NCBI GenBank assembly: GCA_041648755.1
Contig: JBAZOJ010000215.1
Coordinates: forward strand, 1 to 6,332
Source: JBAZOJ01 sp041648755
Lineage (GTDB): Bacteria; Planctomycetota; B143-G9
Length of the DNA: 6,332 nt
Direction of reading: 5' to 3'
Shown: positions 1-6,033 of the stretch, piece after piece
Layout: every line of letters starts with the position of its first letter
Numbering within the stretch: the stretch's first letter is position 1
Notes under the pieces: model-generated
What the model saw: only the letters and a program-made list of their open reading frames with translations
Database searches by the model: none
What the model was told of the DNA's origin: nothing
Position numbers and translations under genes: made by a program

Positions 1-38
1 TTCCTCACCCGCGGCGGGCGGACTTCGTTGAGCTCAGC

Positions 39-53
39 TTGGCGGTTAATGGC
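39..53. repeat. Dispersed repeat TTGGCGGTTAATGGC, copy 1
   Basis: This 15-bp string recurs exactly at 366-380. The flanks are also similar but diverged: a GGCGGAC string followed by a CTYRRCTYRRCTT-like stretch precedes both copies. A segment rich in CGCCTYTTTGGCTT lies after copy 1 (about 75-90) and before copy 2 (about 277-290). The block therefore looks like a shuffled, decayed duplicate of the 260-380 region. No coding potential is credible here. Confidence 0.7.
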
Positions 54-125
54 CGTTTCCGCTCTTCCTCATCTCGCCTTTGGCTTACCTCCTGCCCGAT
101 TCTTCTTCTTCATTGTGCATCTTGC

Positions 126-180
126 CCTCCGAAGGCGCAGCGAAGGAGGGCAGGGTCCTCCGAAGGCGCAGCGAAGGAGG
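126..180. repeat. Tandem pair of a 24-bp hairpin-forming element
   Basis: Two identical 24-bp copies lie at 126-149 and 157-180 (period 31). Each begins CCTCCGAAGG and ends GCGAAGGAGG. The ends CCTCC and GGAGG can pair. The pairing extends outside the identical core by different bases: G-C and C-G in copy 1 (124/151, 125/150), T-A and a G-T wobble in copy 2 (156/181, 155/182). The core matches a class of small intergenic hairpin elements in form, but I assign no function. There is no gene in this stretch. Confidence 0.75.
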
Positions 181-183
181 ATG

Positions 184-197
184 CTCATTGCTCATTG
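184..197. repeat. Heptamer repeat block 1, two units of CTCATTG
   Basis: Two exact CTCATTG units stand directly after the hairpin pair. They are followed by CTCCGGTCTC (200-209), the same 10-mer that follows heptamer block 2 at 434-443. Block plus trailer therefore appear to form one composite repeat. Confidence 0.65.
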
Positions 198-233
198 CTC
201 TCCGGTCTCTGCGGCAAGACTCCTCCGTTCTTC

Positions 234-260
234 CCTCTGTGAACCTCTGTGACCTCTGTG
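234..260. repeat. CCTCTGTG short tandem repeat
   Basis: CCTCTGTG occurs at 234-241, 244-251 and 253-260, separated by AA and then A, and followed by GTTAGAT. On the other strand this reads as CACAGAGG units. From memory, similar CACAGAG tandem strings are frequent in intergenic DNA of many uncultured bacterial genomes. That could not be checked here. Confidence 0.65.
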
Positions 261-348
261 GTTAGATGTCTTTTCCGCCTCTTTGGCTTCGCAACTTCTG
301 TCTCTTTTCGGCCCTCATCCGTGGCGGACGGGTCTCGCTTAACTCGAC

Positions 349-380
349 TTGGCGTTCTTGGCGCCTTGGCGGTTAATGGC
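349..380. repeat. TTGGCG tandem ending in dispersed repeat copy 2
   Basis: TTGGCG occurs at 349-354, TTGGCGCC at 358-365 and TTGGCGG at 366-372, followed by TTAATGGC. The last 15 bases (366-380) are identical to 39-53. It sits between the CCTCTGTG tandem and heptamer block 2, in the same non-coding mosaic. Confidence 0.65.
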
Positions 381-397
381 TCATTCCACTCTTGTTG

Positions 398-425
398 CTC
401 ATTGCTCATTCCTCATTGTTCATTG
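398..425. repeat. Heptamer repeat block 2, four units
   Basis: Four consecutive 7-bp units read CTCATTG, CTCATTC, CTCATTG and TTCATTG. A further isolated CTCATTC lies at 380-386. The block is followed by TCCTC and then CTCCGGTCTC at 434-443, repeating the order seen after block 1. Confidence 0.75.
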
Positions 426-460
426 TCCTCCGCCTCCGGTCTCCGGCCTAATTCTTATTG

Positions 461-502
461 CTCATTGTTCATTGCTCATTGTTCATTGCTCATTGTTCAT
501 TG
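461..502. repeat. Heptamer repeat block 3, six units of YTCATTG
   Basis: Six perfect units alternate CTCATTG and TTCATTG, so the exact period is 14 bp and the array is 42 bp. A degenerate unit (CTTATTG, 454-460) precedes it. The array is followed by TCCTCTG and then the -35 box of the downstream promoter at 510. It is less GC-rich than its surroundings. An open frame that starts at a TTG at 458 and runs through this array into the next gene only translates the repeat and is not accepted as coding. Confidence 0.85.
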
Positions 503-509
503 TCCTCTG

Positions 510-537
510 TTGACTGCGCCCCAAGTGCGGCTACAAT
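510..537 (+). promoter_or_regulatory. Sigma70-type promoter of the LRR protein gene
   Basis: TTGACT (510-515) and TACAAT (532-537) are separated by 16 bp; each matches the sigma70 consensus at 5 of 6 positions. The expected transcription start is near 544, giving a leader of about 34 nt before the ATG at 578. The ATG at 536 overlaps the -10 box and would not be transcribed, which supports the later start. No strong Shine-Dalgarno sequence is visible between 544 and 577; only GGA at 571-573 lies close to the start. Confidence 0.7.
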
Positions 538-577
538 GACTCTGCGCTCATGCGCGGTCCCCAACGAATTGGATGCG

Positions 578-3031
578 ATGAACAAGATCCTGACGGTCCT
601 CGCCCTGGGCATCGTTGCCCTGATTGTCTATGCCATTTTCTTCACGCGCGACCGCCTCCCCGTCGCCCCTTGCCATATCTACGTCAACTTCTCCGACGGC
701 AAGGGATTCTCCATCCGGCGCGACTACTACGATATCGCTCCCATCCTTGCCACAAGCGAGCCCTTTCCAATCTACTGCCCCTACCGCGGACAGCGGGCCT
801 TACACATGGTGCTCGACCGCGAGAAGGTCCTGGTCGGCGACAAAGTCTTCGGGCTCGTGGTAAGAAATGCACAGGACCTCGCCCTTAACAAGACAATTGC
901 CGATCAAATCACGTATATGCAGATCTTCGGCCGACTTGCCGCGCCGGAACTGTCGGAGCTGGCCGCCGGATACCGCAAGGTGGAGTACGTTTCATACTTC
1001 TCGCCCACTCCGGCCGACCTCGATGCAGTGGCCAGACTATGGCCATCCGCGTCCATCCTCGACATCCGCTGCGACTACTTCCCCATATCCGATTTTTCTG
1101 TAATAGGCAAGATGAAGTCCCTGTCCGTTCTTTCGGTTACGGGCGGAATGGCCTCGTTCGATCCCGTGGCACTGCAATATGCACCGTCCTTGCGGTCGCT
1201 GCGCATGGACGTTCGGCCCGGATTCGACTATTCACATCTTGGGAAACTGCCCCTCTCCGAGCTGTCAGTGCGAATGATCGGCAAATCGGAAACGCCGTTC
1301 TCGTTTCTTGACACGGTATTCACAATGAAATCGTTGAAGGTTCTTAACCTCATGGGCGACTTCGGTGTGTCCAAATTCTACAAGTTTGATATGCCCGAAT
1401 TGAGAGAACTTCGCTTCGGCAACCTGTTCCGGAGTCGCGACGAAACCACACGCCTGCTCACAATGCTGTCCGATGGCTCAGGCATCAACCTGCGGGTCAT
1501 CGAGACCGATCTGGAGGTCCCTGACAAGGAGGCGCTGCAACTCCTCGCAAAATTCCCCGAGCTTCGCCTGCTGAAGATGGCTGGCAAGTACTTCCGCGAT
1601 TCGTATGCGGTTGCTAAGGAGGATCCGGCGATCTCGGAGCTTGCCGGGATCACCACGAAAACCGCAGGGCTGAAGCAGCGCGACGGGTATTACCGCTTCA
1701 ACTACAGCGACTCGCAGCTTGTCTTCGCATACACAAGCTATCCCAAGAACAAGTTCGTCCGCAACGACGGTGTGCTCGGCGTTGACCCGGGGAACCTCGT
1801 CGCCGAGGGTCTTCTGGAGGAGGCAGAGCTTTGCCCCTTCAGCGATGCGCTCCTGCTCCCCCTCCCGAGTTCCCGGGCTCAGTGGAAGGATGTCCTCGGC
1901 TATCCTTGGCTCAAGGGGCTCGTGATTCCCGAAACTGACGAGGGAAGTCTCGAGCATTCCCTGTCTTTTCTCCCCTCCAATTCAACCGTGACCTCCGTGC
2001 TGCTCTCAAGATGTCCGACCGCTAACGGAATCGAGCGGCTGGCTGGCCTCCGCGCCCTGACCGACGCCAGGATGGGCACGTACCCTTCGGACTTCGCTCA
2101 TCTGTTCAAAGAACGGAGCCTCAGGTCTTTTGGCTGGATGGCTTGGCCCCCTGAGCAGACTCCACTTGGCGTGGATGTGACCAACAAGCAGTTCGAAAGC
2201 CTGTCGGTCGAGTTTCTGGATCCCGAACTGCAGGCCGTCCAGTGGTTCACAGGTTTCAACCTGACCGAGATCCGCATAGTCTACGCAAAAAAGTACACCA
2301 TCGGTCCTCTTTGTGCCGCGAGCCAGTTCCCCAATCTGGAAAAACTCACGGTCGAGTTCAGACGTGGTGCAAAGCCTGACCTGGTCGGCGGTATCACGCG
2401 AATGCCGCGCCTGCGGGAGTTGATGGTGTTTGTGTCGCCATCCATCATTCAGGCTGGCGGGGAAGGGCTCGCAGAGGCAGAGAAGGTAGTCGCCGCACTT
2501 GTTGCGCAAGCCCCAAATCTGGCAGTACTCAGGACCAATCTATCCCTGGCGAGCGCGAGGAATATCGCGCAGGCGCGCCTGTCATTTGTCGGGCCGGTTG
2601 ATTTGCCTGACCCCGCCTCGCTGAGTTCGCTTTCCGAAATGCTTGCGCCAAACCCGGTGATAACAACGCCCGCAATTGACAGAAAGGTGATCGAGGAGGC
2701 CCCCGCAGCCAGTCGCAGATTCGACGCGGAGATAATCACGCAGGGCGGAGTCGTGTGGAACGGAGTCACGCCCTCTTCGTTGTTCTCGACCGTGATAGTG
2801 TGGGGAGATGACGAGACGAATTCCACGATCGCCCGCGACGGGCTTCCGACCTTTGTGCCACTCCTGTATGCCTGGCGCGGCACGAACATAATCGGGACGC
2901 CTTCTTACCGGCAGGACTATTTCGAGCGGAATTACCGGAGTTACCCCCCGGACTTCACCTGGTTCGGACCGGTCTCAGGCAAAGAGCCTGCGCAGCCAGT
3001 CCCGCCAGTACGCAGCATAGCGCCACAGTAA
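578..3031 (+). CDS. Membrane-anchored leucine-rich-repeat protein (hypothetical)
   Basis: The product is 817 aa and no named family is recognised. Residues 3-22 are a single hydrophobic segment after MNK, a signal anchor or uncleaved signal peptide with no lipobox, so the rest probably lies outside the cytoplasmic membrane. Residues 25-135 form a non-repeat domain with two cysteines (C32, C67). About eight leucine-rich units of 22-28 residues follow at roughly 155-340; examples are SLSVLSV (181-187), SLRSLRM (204-210), SLKVLNL (252-258), ELRELRF (274-280) and ELRLLKM (328-334). An island at about 345-440 separates them from a second block at about 440-670, with NLTEIRI (561-567), NLEKLTV (586-592) and RLRELMV (611-617). 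Residues 690-817 are non-repeat and end in a proline-rich tail. LRR arrays usually bind proteins or other ligands; the ligand here is unknown. The start at 578 fits the promoter at 510-537 and places the hydrophobic segment at the N-terminus. The last 57 bp overlap the convergent membrane protease gene. Confidence 0.85.
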   Translation: MNKILTVLALGIVALIVYAIFFTRDRLPVAPCHIYVNFSDGKGFSIRRDYYDIAPILATSEPFPIYCPYRGQRALHMVLDREKVLVGDKVFGLVVRNAQDLALNKTIADQITYMQIFGRLAAPELSELAAGYRKVEYVSYFSPTPADLDAVARLWPSASILDIRCDYFPISDFSVIGKMKSLSVLSVTGGMASFDPVALQYAPSLRSLRMDVRPGFDYSHLGKLPLSELSVRMIGKSETPFSFLDTVFTMKSLKVLNLMGDFGVSKFYKFDMPELRELRFGNLFRSRDETTRLLTMLSDGSGINLRVIETDLEVPDKEALQLLAKFPELRLLKMAGKYFRDSYAVAKEDPAISELAGITTKTAGLKQRDGYYRFNYSDSQLVFAYTSYPKNKFVRNDGVLGVDPGNLVAEGLLEEAELCPFSDALLLPLPSSRAQWKDVLGYPWLKGLVIPETDEGSLEHSLSFLPSNSTVTSVLLSRCPTANGIERLAGLRALTDARMGTYPSDFAHLFKERSLRSFGWMAWPPEQTPLGVDVTNKQFESLSVEFLDPELQAVQWFTGFNLTEIRIVYAKKYTIGPLCAASQFPNLEKLTVEFRRGAKPDLVGGITRMPRLRELMVFVSPSIIQAGGEGLAEAEKVVAALVAQAPNLAVLRTNLSLASARNIAQARLSFVGPVDLPDPASLSSLSEMLAPNPVITTPAIDRKVIEEAPAASRRFDAEIITQGGVVWNGVTPSSLFSTVIVWGDDETNSTIARDGLPTFVPLLYAWRGTNIIGTPSYRQDYFERNYRSYPPDFTWFGPVSGKEPAQPVPPVRSIAPQ

Positions 3032-3862
3032 CAGACCGGCCACCAGCGCGCCAAAGCACAGAAAAGCGAACGCCAGCGCGAAATGAGGCGTCGTGACGTG
3101 CAGGTAGTCCCTGCCGATCCGGTCGAAGTCCATCCAGTTCCCGCCGCCCTTTGCTTCCCCGTAGTCTGCCAGGTAGTTCACATCCGTCGCGAGCCTCATC
3201 GCAAAGACGAAGTTGTTCGTAAGGAGGAACAGCCCTGAAGCCCCGTAAAGTGCGCGGTCATAGCTTACCACGGGGGGTGAACCGGACAGACAGAAATAAA
3301 GGAACACCGCGCCCACGAAGATCTCGGTTCCATGCCCCATCAGCAGGATCAGGCACTCGCCATAGCCGGTAAGCGCAAAGAAGGAATACACGCCAGCTAT
3401 CGCGACAATGATGAAGAATATCAGCACCCGCCCCCGCCAATATGCCCATCCGGCGGCAGCGGCCAGCAGGAAGAACACAATCCCCACAAGGAAGTAACTC
3501 TTGCTCCACCACAGTGTTACGCCGCCGCCGAAGTTCAGGTCTATGGATGGAATCGATGGATAGCCCAGCAGCCAGCCGAACAGTGCGTGCCCGCCCTCGT
3601 GGATGATGACGCCGAGGTAACTGAAGATATAGGATAGAAAGGGCCACAAGAAGATCAGCCCGGTGATTCCGACAGCAATCGCCGTGCTTATGAGGCCTTC
3701 CCGGTCCAGGCCCGATGGTGCGAGGACTTCCTCCTCGATAAAAACCGGCTGTTCGGTTGGCGCCGGATAGCCTGGAGTGGCCTCTTTGCGGAACACGGCC
3801 CCGCAAAGATTGCAGCTTAAGGCTTCGTCAGGCTGGTCGTAACCGCACTTGTCGCACTTCAT
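2975..3862 (-). CDS. Zinc-ribbon membrane metallopeptidase, M50-like
   Basis: This 295-aa polytopic membrane protein probably cleaves substrates in or near the membrane. An N-terminal zinc ribbon has C3-x2-C6 and C17-x2-C20. A charged linker (about 26-55) follows, then roughly six or seven hydrophobic segments near 57-78, 80-100, 123-142, 146-165, 179-193, 203-223 and 259-281. HEGGH at 88-92 matches the HExxH zinc site of M50 (site-2-protease-like) peptidases and lies in a hydrophobic segment, as in that family. The third ligand is not certain; D245 or D247 in the GGGNWMDFD stretch (239-247) is the best guess, and the GHGTE stretch (176-180) is an alternative. The basic C-terminus (WRDWLRRLFA) suggests a cytoplasmic end. 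The start at 3862 is chosen because the promoter lies just upstream and the zinc ribbon begins there. An in-frame extension to 3994 would run through that promoter and into pepF. The 3' end overlaps the LRR gene tail to tail. The peptidase class is well supported; the substrate is unknown. Confidence 0.85.
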   Translation of the reverse strand: MKCDKCGYDQPDEALSCNLCGAVFRKEATPGYPAPTEQPVFIEEEVLAPSGLDREGLISTAIAVGITGLIFLWPFLSYIFSYLGVIIHEGGHALFGWLLGYPSIPSIDLNFGGGVTLWWSKSYFLVGIVFFLLAAAAGWAYWRGRVLIFFIIVAIAGVYSFFALTGYGECLILLMGHGTEIFVGAVFLYFCLSGSPPVVSYDRALYGASGLFLLTNNFVFAMRLATDVNYLADYGEAKGGGNWMDFDRIGRDYLHVTTPHFALAFAFLCFGALVAGLLLWRYAAYWRDWLRRLFA

Positions 3863-3869
3863 AGGATGG

Positions 3870-3885
3870 GGGATTGTACAATCCC
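3870..3885. promoter_or_regulatory. Perfect 16-bp palindrome, possible operator
   Basis: GGGATTGTACAATCCC is a perfect inverted repeat with no spacer. It contains the entire -10 box of the minus-strand promoter (3873-3878). A dimeric regulator bound here would block that promoter directly and would sit about 60 bp upstream of the pepF -10 box. No regulator gene is in the window. Its position upstream of both predicted transcription starts argues against an RNA hairpin role. Confidence 0.5.
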
Positions 3886-3901
3886 GCCGACCGCTTCGCA
3901 A
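3873..3901 (-). promoter_or_regulatory. Promoter of the M50-like gene, giving a near-leaderless mRNA
   Basis: Read on the minus strand, TTGCGA (3901-3896) and TACAAT (3878-3873) are separated by 17 bp. The expected transcription start is near 3866, only about 4 nt before the ATG at 3862. The bases just upstream of that ATG show no Shine-Dalgarno sequence, which agrees with leaderless or near-leaderless translation. Confidence 0.65.
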
Positions 3902-3946
3902 GTCGCCGGGGCGGATTTTCGCCTTTCTTGTCCCGAAAAATGCTAC

Positions 3947-3952
3947 TATAAT
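3947..3952 (+). promoter_or_regulatory. TATAAT -10 box of pepF
   Basis: A consensus TATAAT lies 29 bp before the pepF start, predicting a transcription start near 3959 and a leader of about 23 nt that contains the ribosome-binding site. No good -35 hexamer lies at 16-18 bp. The nearest candidate, TTGTCC at 3928-3933, has a spacer of only 13 bp, so the promoter may need an activator or be weaker than its -10 box suggests. Confidence 0.6.
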
Positions 3953-3970
3953 GCTTTCAGCAACCTGGAA

Positions 3971-3976
3971 AAGGAG
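3971..3976 (+). promoter_or_regulatory. Shine-Dalgarno sequence of pepF
   Basis: AAGGAG ends 5 nt before the ATG at 3982. It fixes the start of pepF and contrasts with the two other genes, which lack a clear ribosome-binding site. Confidence 0.8.
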
Positions 3977-3981
3977 ACCAA

Positions 3982-5763
3982 ATGGCAAAGGCAAAAGGCG
4001 TTACGTGGGATCTGTCGTTCCTCTACTCTTCCGTTGATGATCCGAAGATTCGGAAGGACCTGAAGGCTGCAGCCGAACTGGCTGACAAGTTCGTTTCCGA
4101 GTATCGTGGGAAAATCTCATCAAAGGACTGCAACGCGGCCGTTCTGCTCAAGGCCATCGCCGACATGGAAAAGCTCTATCGCCGCGCCGCGGCCCCTTAC
4201 CACTACGCGAGCCTCAAGTTCTCCGAGGACACGCAGAACCCCAAGCACCTTTCCCTTGTCAACGATATCCGGGCTCGGTTCACTGACATCTCCAACAAGC
4301 TCGTGTTCTTCAATGTCGAACTGATGAAGATGCCCGACAAGACGGCCGATGCCATCCTCAAGGACAAGAGTTTCGATTTCTACAAGTTCTGGCTCCAGGA
4401 AGCCCGCAAGAGCAAGCCCTTCACTCTTACCGAGAAGGAAGAACAGGTCATCAACCTGAAGGACTCAACGGGCTCGGCGGCCTTCGTGCAACTGTACGAG
4501 GAATTTACCGGCGCGTTCTCGTTTATGATGACGGTTGACGGCAAGCGCAAGACTATGACCGAGGAAGAGGTCGAATCCTTCTTCACCTCGCCCGACCGCA
4601 AGATGCGCAAAAAGGCCTATGACTCGTTCTATTCCGTGTACGAGGACAAGGCCAAGATCATCACATCCATCCTGAACACCTTGATCCGCGACCACTACAA
4701 CGAGGGCAAGCTGCGCGGCTGGCCCGGGCCAATGACGCCCGCCTATCTGCGCGACCAGGTTACGCAGGAGACCATAGACAACCTGATCAATGTTGTCGTG
4801 GCCAACTACTCCCAGGCCGAGCGCTATTACCGCGTCAAGGCCAAGATGCTGAAGCTCAAAGTCCTCCATGGCTACGACCGCAGTGCGCCGGTGGGCAAGG
4901 ACCATAAGATTCTGTGGGAAGACGGCCGCAAGATGGTCGTTGACGCCTACACGGCCTTTGACGGCGAAGTAGGCAAGCGGGCGCAGATGTTCTTCGACAA
5001 GAAATGGATCGATGCCGAGACCAGGGCCGGGAAACGCGGTGGCGCTTTCTGCTCCGGCGTTATGCCCGACCTGAACCCGGTAGTGCTTATGAGCTGGATG
5101 GACAAGATGTCCGATGCCTTCACGCTCGCGCACGAGCTCGGGCACGGCCTGCACGATTTGTATGCCGCCGAGAAGCAGGGCATCCTGACCTATCACCCGC
5201 CCCTCGTCGCCGCCGAGACCGCGTCCGTGTTCGGCGAAATGCTCCTCACCGACAAGCTGTTGAAGGAAGCAAAGAACGCCGAAATGAAGCGCGACATCCT
5301 CTGCCGTCAGCTTGAAGGCGTGTTCAACACCTGCTCCCGCCAGATAATGTACATCGCGTTTGAGAAGAGGATCCACGAAGAGGGCGCCCAGAAGAGCCTG
5401 TCGCCCGAGGAAATCTGCAAGATGTGGGAAGAGGAAGAGTCCAAGATATACAAGGACTCCATCGTCTTCCACCCGCTGCAGCACTACTACTGGGCCCGGA
5501 TAGGCCATTTCTTCTTCGCGCGGTTCTACTGCTTCGCCTACGCGTTCGGGAAACTCTTCGTCCTTGCGCTCTACCAGCGCTATCTCGAAGACCCGAAGAG
5601 CTTCATCCCGGCCTACAAGGAAATGCTCAGGGCAGGGGGCCAGATGCCTCCCGCCGAGCTTGCTGCCAAGCTGGGTATGGACATCACCAAGCCCGAGTTC
5701 TGGGCTGCCGGTTTCCGCTACGTCGAGAAGCTCCTTTCCGAACTCGAATCCGTCACGAAGTAG
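3982..5763 (+). CDS. pepF: Oligoendopeptidase F, M3-family zinc metallopeptidase
   Basis: This 593-aa cytosolic zinc peptidase hydrolyses short peptides and is complete at the usual length for the PepF group. There is no signal peptide. The N-terminal half is the helical region that covers the active site in M3 enzymes. HELGH at 384-388 provides two zinc ligands (H384, H388) and the catalytic glutamate E385. The third ligand is E412 in the AETAS motif (411-415), with the characteristic HPP just before it (405-407). GAFCSG (355-360) and the C-terminal signature around RIGHFF (506-511) with Y516 and Y520 also match the family, where these His and Tyr residues help hold the substrate and stabilise the transition state. 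The gene has its own TATAAT box, Shine-Dalgarno sequence and intrinsic terminator, so it is probably monocistronic. It diverges from the M50-like membrane protease with 119 bp between the starts. Family assignment is firm; the physiological peptides are unknown. A role in general peptide recycling or in clearing signal peptides or peptide signals is inference. Confidence 0.95.
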   Translation: MAKAKGVTWDLSFLYSSVDDPKIRKDLKAAAELADKFVSEYRGKISSKDCNAAVLLKAIADMEKLYRRAAAPYHYASLKFSEDTQNPKHLSLVNDIRARFTDISNKLVFFNVELMKMPDKTADAILKDKSFDFYKFWLQEARKSKPFTLTEKEEQVINLKDSTGSAAFVQLYEEFTGAFSFMMTVDGKRKTMTEEEVESFFTSPDRKMRKKAYDSFYSVYEDKAKIITSILNTLIRDHYNEGKLRGWPGPMTPAYLRDQVTQETIDNLINVVVANYSQAERYYRVKAKMLKLKVLHGYDRSAPVGKDHKILWEDGRKMVVDAYTAFDGEVGKRAQMFFDKKWIDAETRAGKRGGAFCSGVMPDLNPVVLMSWMDKMSDAFTLAHELGHGLHDLYAAEKQGILTYHPPLVAAETASVFGEMLLTDKLLKEAKNAEMKRDILCRQLEGVFNTCSRQIMYIAFEKRIHEEGAQKSLSPEEICKMWEEEESKIYKDSIVFHPLQHYYWARIGHFFFARFYCFAYAFGKLFVLALYQRYLEDPKSFIPAYKEMLRAGGQMPPAELAAKLGMDITKPEFWAAGFRYVEKLLSELESVTK

Positions 5764-5786
5764 CGTTCATCACTGTATGTCTCTCC

Positions 5787-5814
5787 AAAGGGCCGACGAA
5801 AGTCGGCCCTTTTT
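5787..5814 (+). terminator. Intrinsic terminator of pepF
   Basis: An 8-bp GC-rich stem (GGGCCGAC at 5790-5797 with GTCGGCCC at 5802-5809) closes a GAAA tetraloop and is followed by TTTTT (5810-5814), then CTTT. AAA at 5787-5789 can extend the stem with the first Ts. It begins 23 nt after the pepF stop codon. Confidence 0.93.
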
Positions 5815-5888
5815 CTTTCGCATCAACCGAAGACCATTTCCGCGTGTCAACCCAGCTCAATACGCCCTTCGAGGCTGCTCCTTGGGGT

Positions 5889-5905
5889 GCGGGTTTCAAA
5901 CCCGC
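5889..5905. repeat. Small palindromic element, arms GCGGGTTT/AAACCCGC
   Basis: Two 8-bp arms are perfectly complementary around a single central C, giving the core TTTCAAA. It stands about 75 bp beyond the pepF terminator with no T-run after it, so it is not an obvious second terminator. Its centre resembles those of the hairpins at 5989-5999, 6037-6049 and 6066-6080. Confidence 0.65.
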
Positions 5906-5988
5906 CCGGGCTGCTGCTTCGATGCTCAGGACAGGCCATTATGGGTTCAGAGAAAACCTATTGCTATCGGAAGGCTGTTCCCCCGTCT

Positions 5989-5999
5989 CCCTTCAAGGG
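5989..5999. repeat. Small palindromic element, arms CCCTT/AAGGG
   Basis: The arms are 5 bp each around a central C (core CTTCAAG). A T-G wobble at 5988/6000 can extend it. It belongs by shape to the group of C-centred hairpins in this region, but at this length it could be chance. Confidence 0.4.
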
Positions 6000-6007
6000 G
6001 ATGCTGG

Positions 6008-6033
6008 GTAGGAGCGCCACGCACCTGCGTGGC
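6008..6033. repeat. Leader GTAGGAGC plus hairpin GCCACGCA/TGCGTGGC
   Basis: GTAGGAGC (6008-6015) is immediately followed by two perfect 8-bp arms (6016-6023 and 6026-6033) separated by CC. A nearly identical leader, GTAGGGGC, precedes the hairpin with unrelated arms at 6066-6080. This suggests a family in which the leader is conserved and the arms vary. Confidence 0.6.

Larger units (their letters stand above)
5815..6029. other. Non-coding region with small hairpins downstream of pepF
   Basis: No credible gene is seen. The open frames that cross it are out-of-frame runs from pepF with arginine- and serine-rich translations. The stretch contains the perfect hairpins at 5889-5905 and 5989-5999 and most of the one at 6016-6033. 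The remaining bases (about 5820-5880 and 5910-5980) show no recognisable structure. Confidence 0.6.

Noticed and set aside
184..502. CRISPR-like array
   Set aside because: The repeat units are only 7 bp and contiguous, with no unique spacers of regular length.
28..539. Short open frames on both strands across the 5' repeat region
   Set aside because: Their translations are direct readings of low-complexity repeats (for example repeated HCSLL strings) and have no supporting start signals.
458..577. N-terminal extension of the LRR protein from a TTG codon at 458
   Set aside because: The extension translates the heptamer array and crosses the promoter at 510-537. The methionine at 578 places a normal hydrophobic anchor at the N-terminus.
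1478..2509. Minus-strand open frames of 159 and 167 codons inside the LRR gene
   Set aside because: They are shadows of a long, coherent plus-strand gene, with no ribosome-binding site or recognisable domain.
3032..3100. Terminator for the LRR gene
   Set aside because: No GC-rich hairpin followed by a T-run was found in this stretch; it is coding sequence of the opposite gene.
3863..3994. 44-residue N-terminal extension of the M50-like protein starting at 3994
   Set aside because: It would overlap the pepF start and run through the gene's own promoter and the palindrome. The zinc ribbon begins directly at the start at 3862.
4465..5508. 347-codon open frame on the minus strand inside pepF
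   Set aside because: It is antisense to a well-defined M3 peptidase. Its length is explained by GC-rich codon use, and the translation shows no recognisable domain, start signal or promoter.
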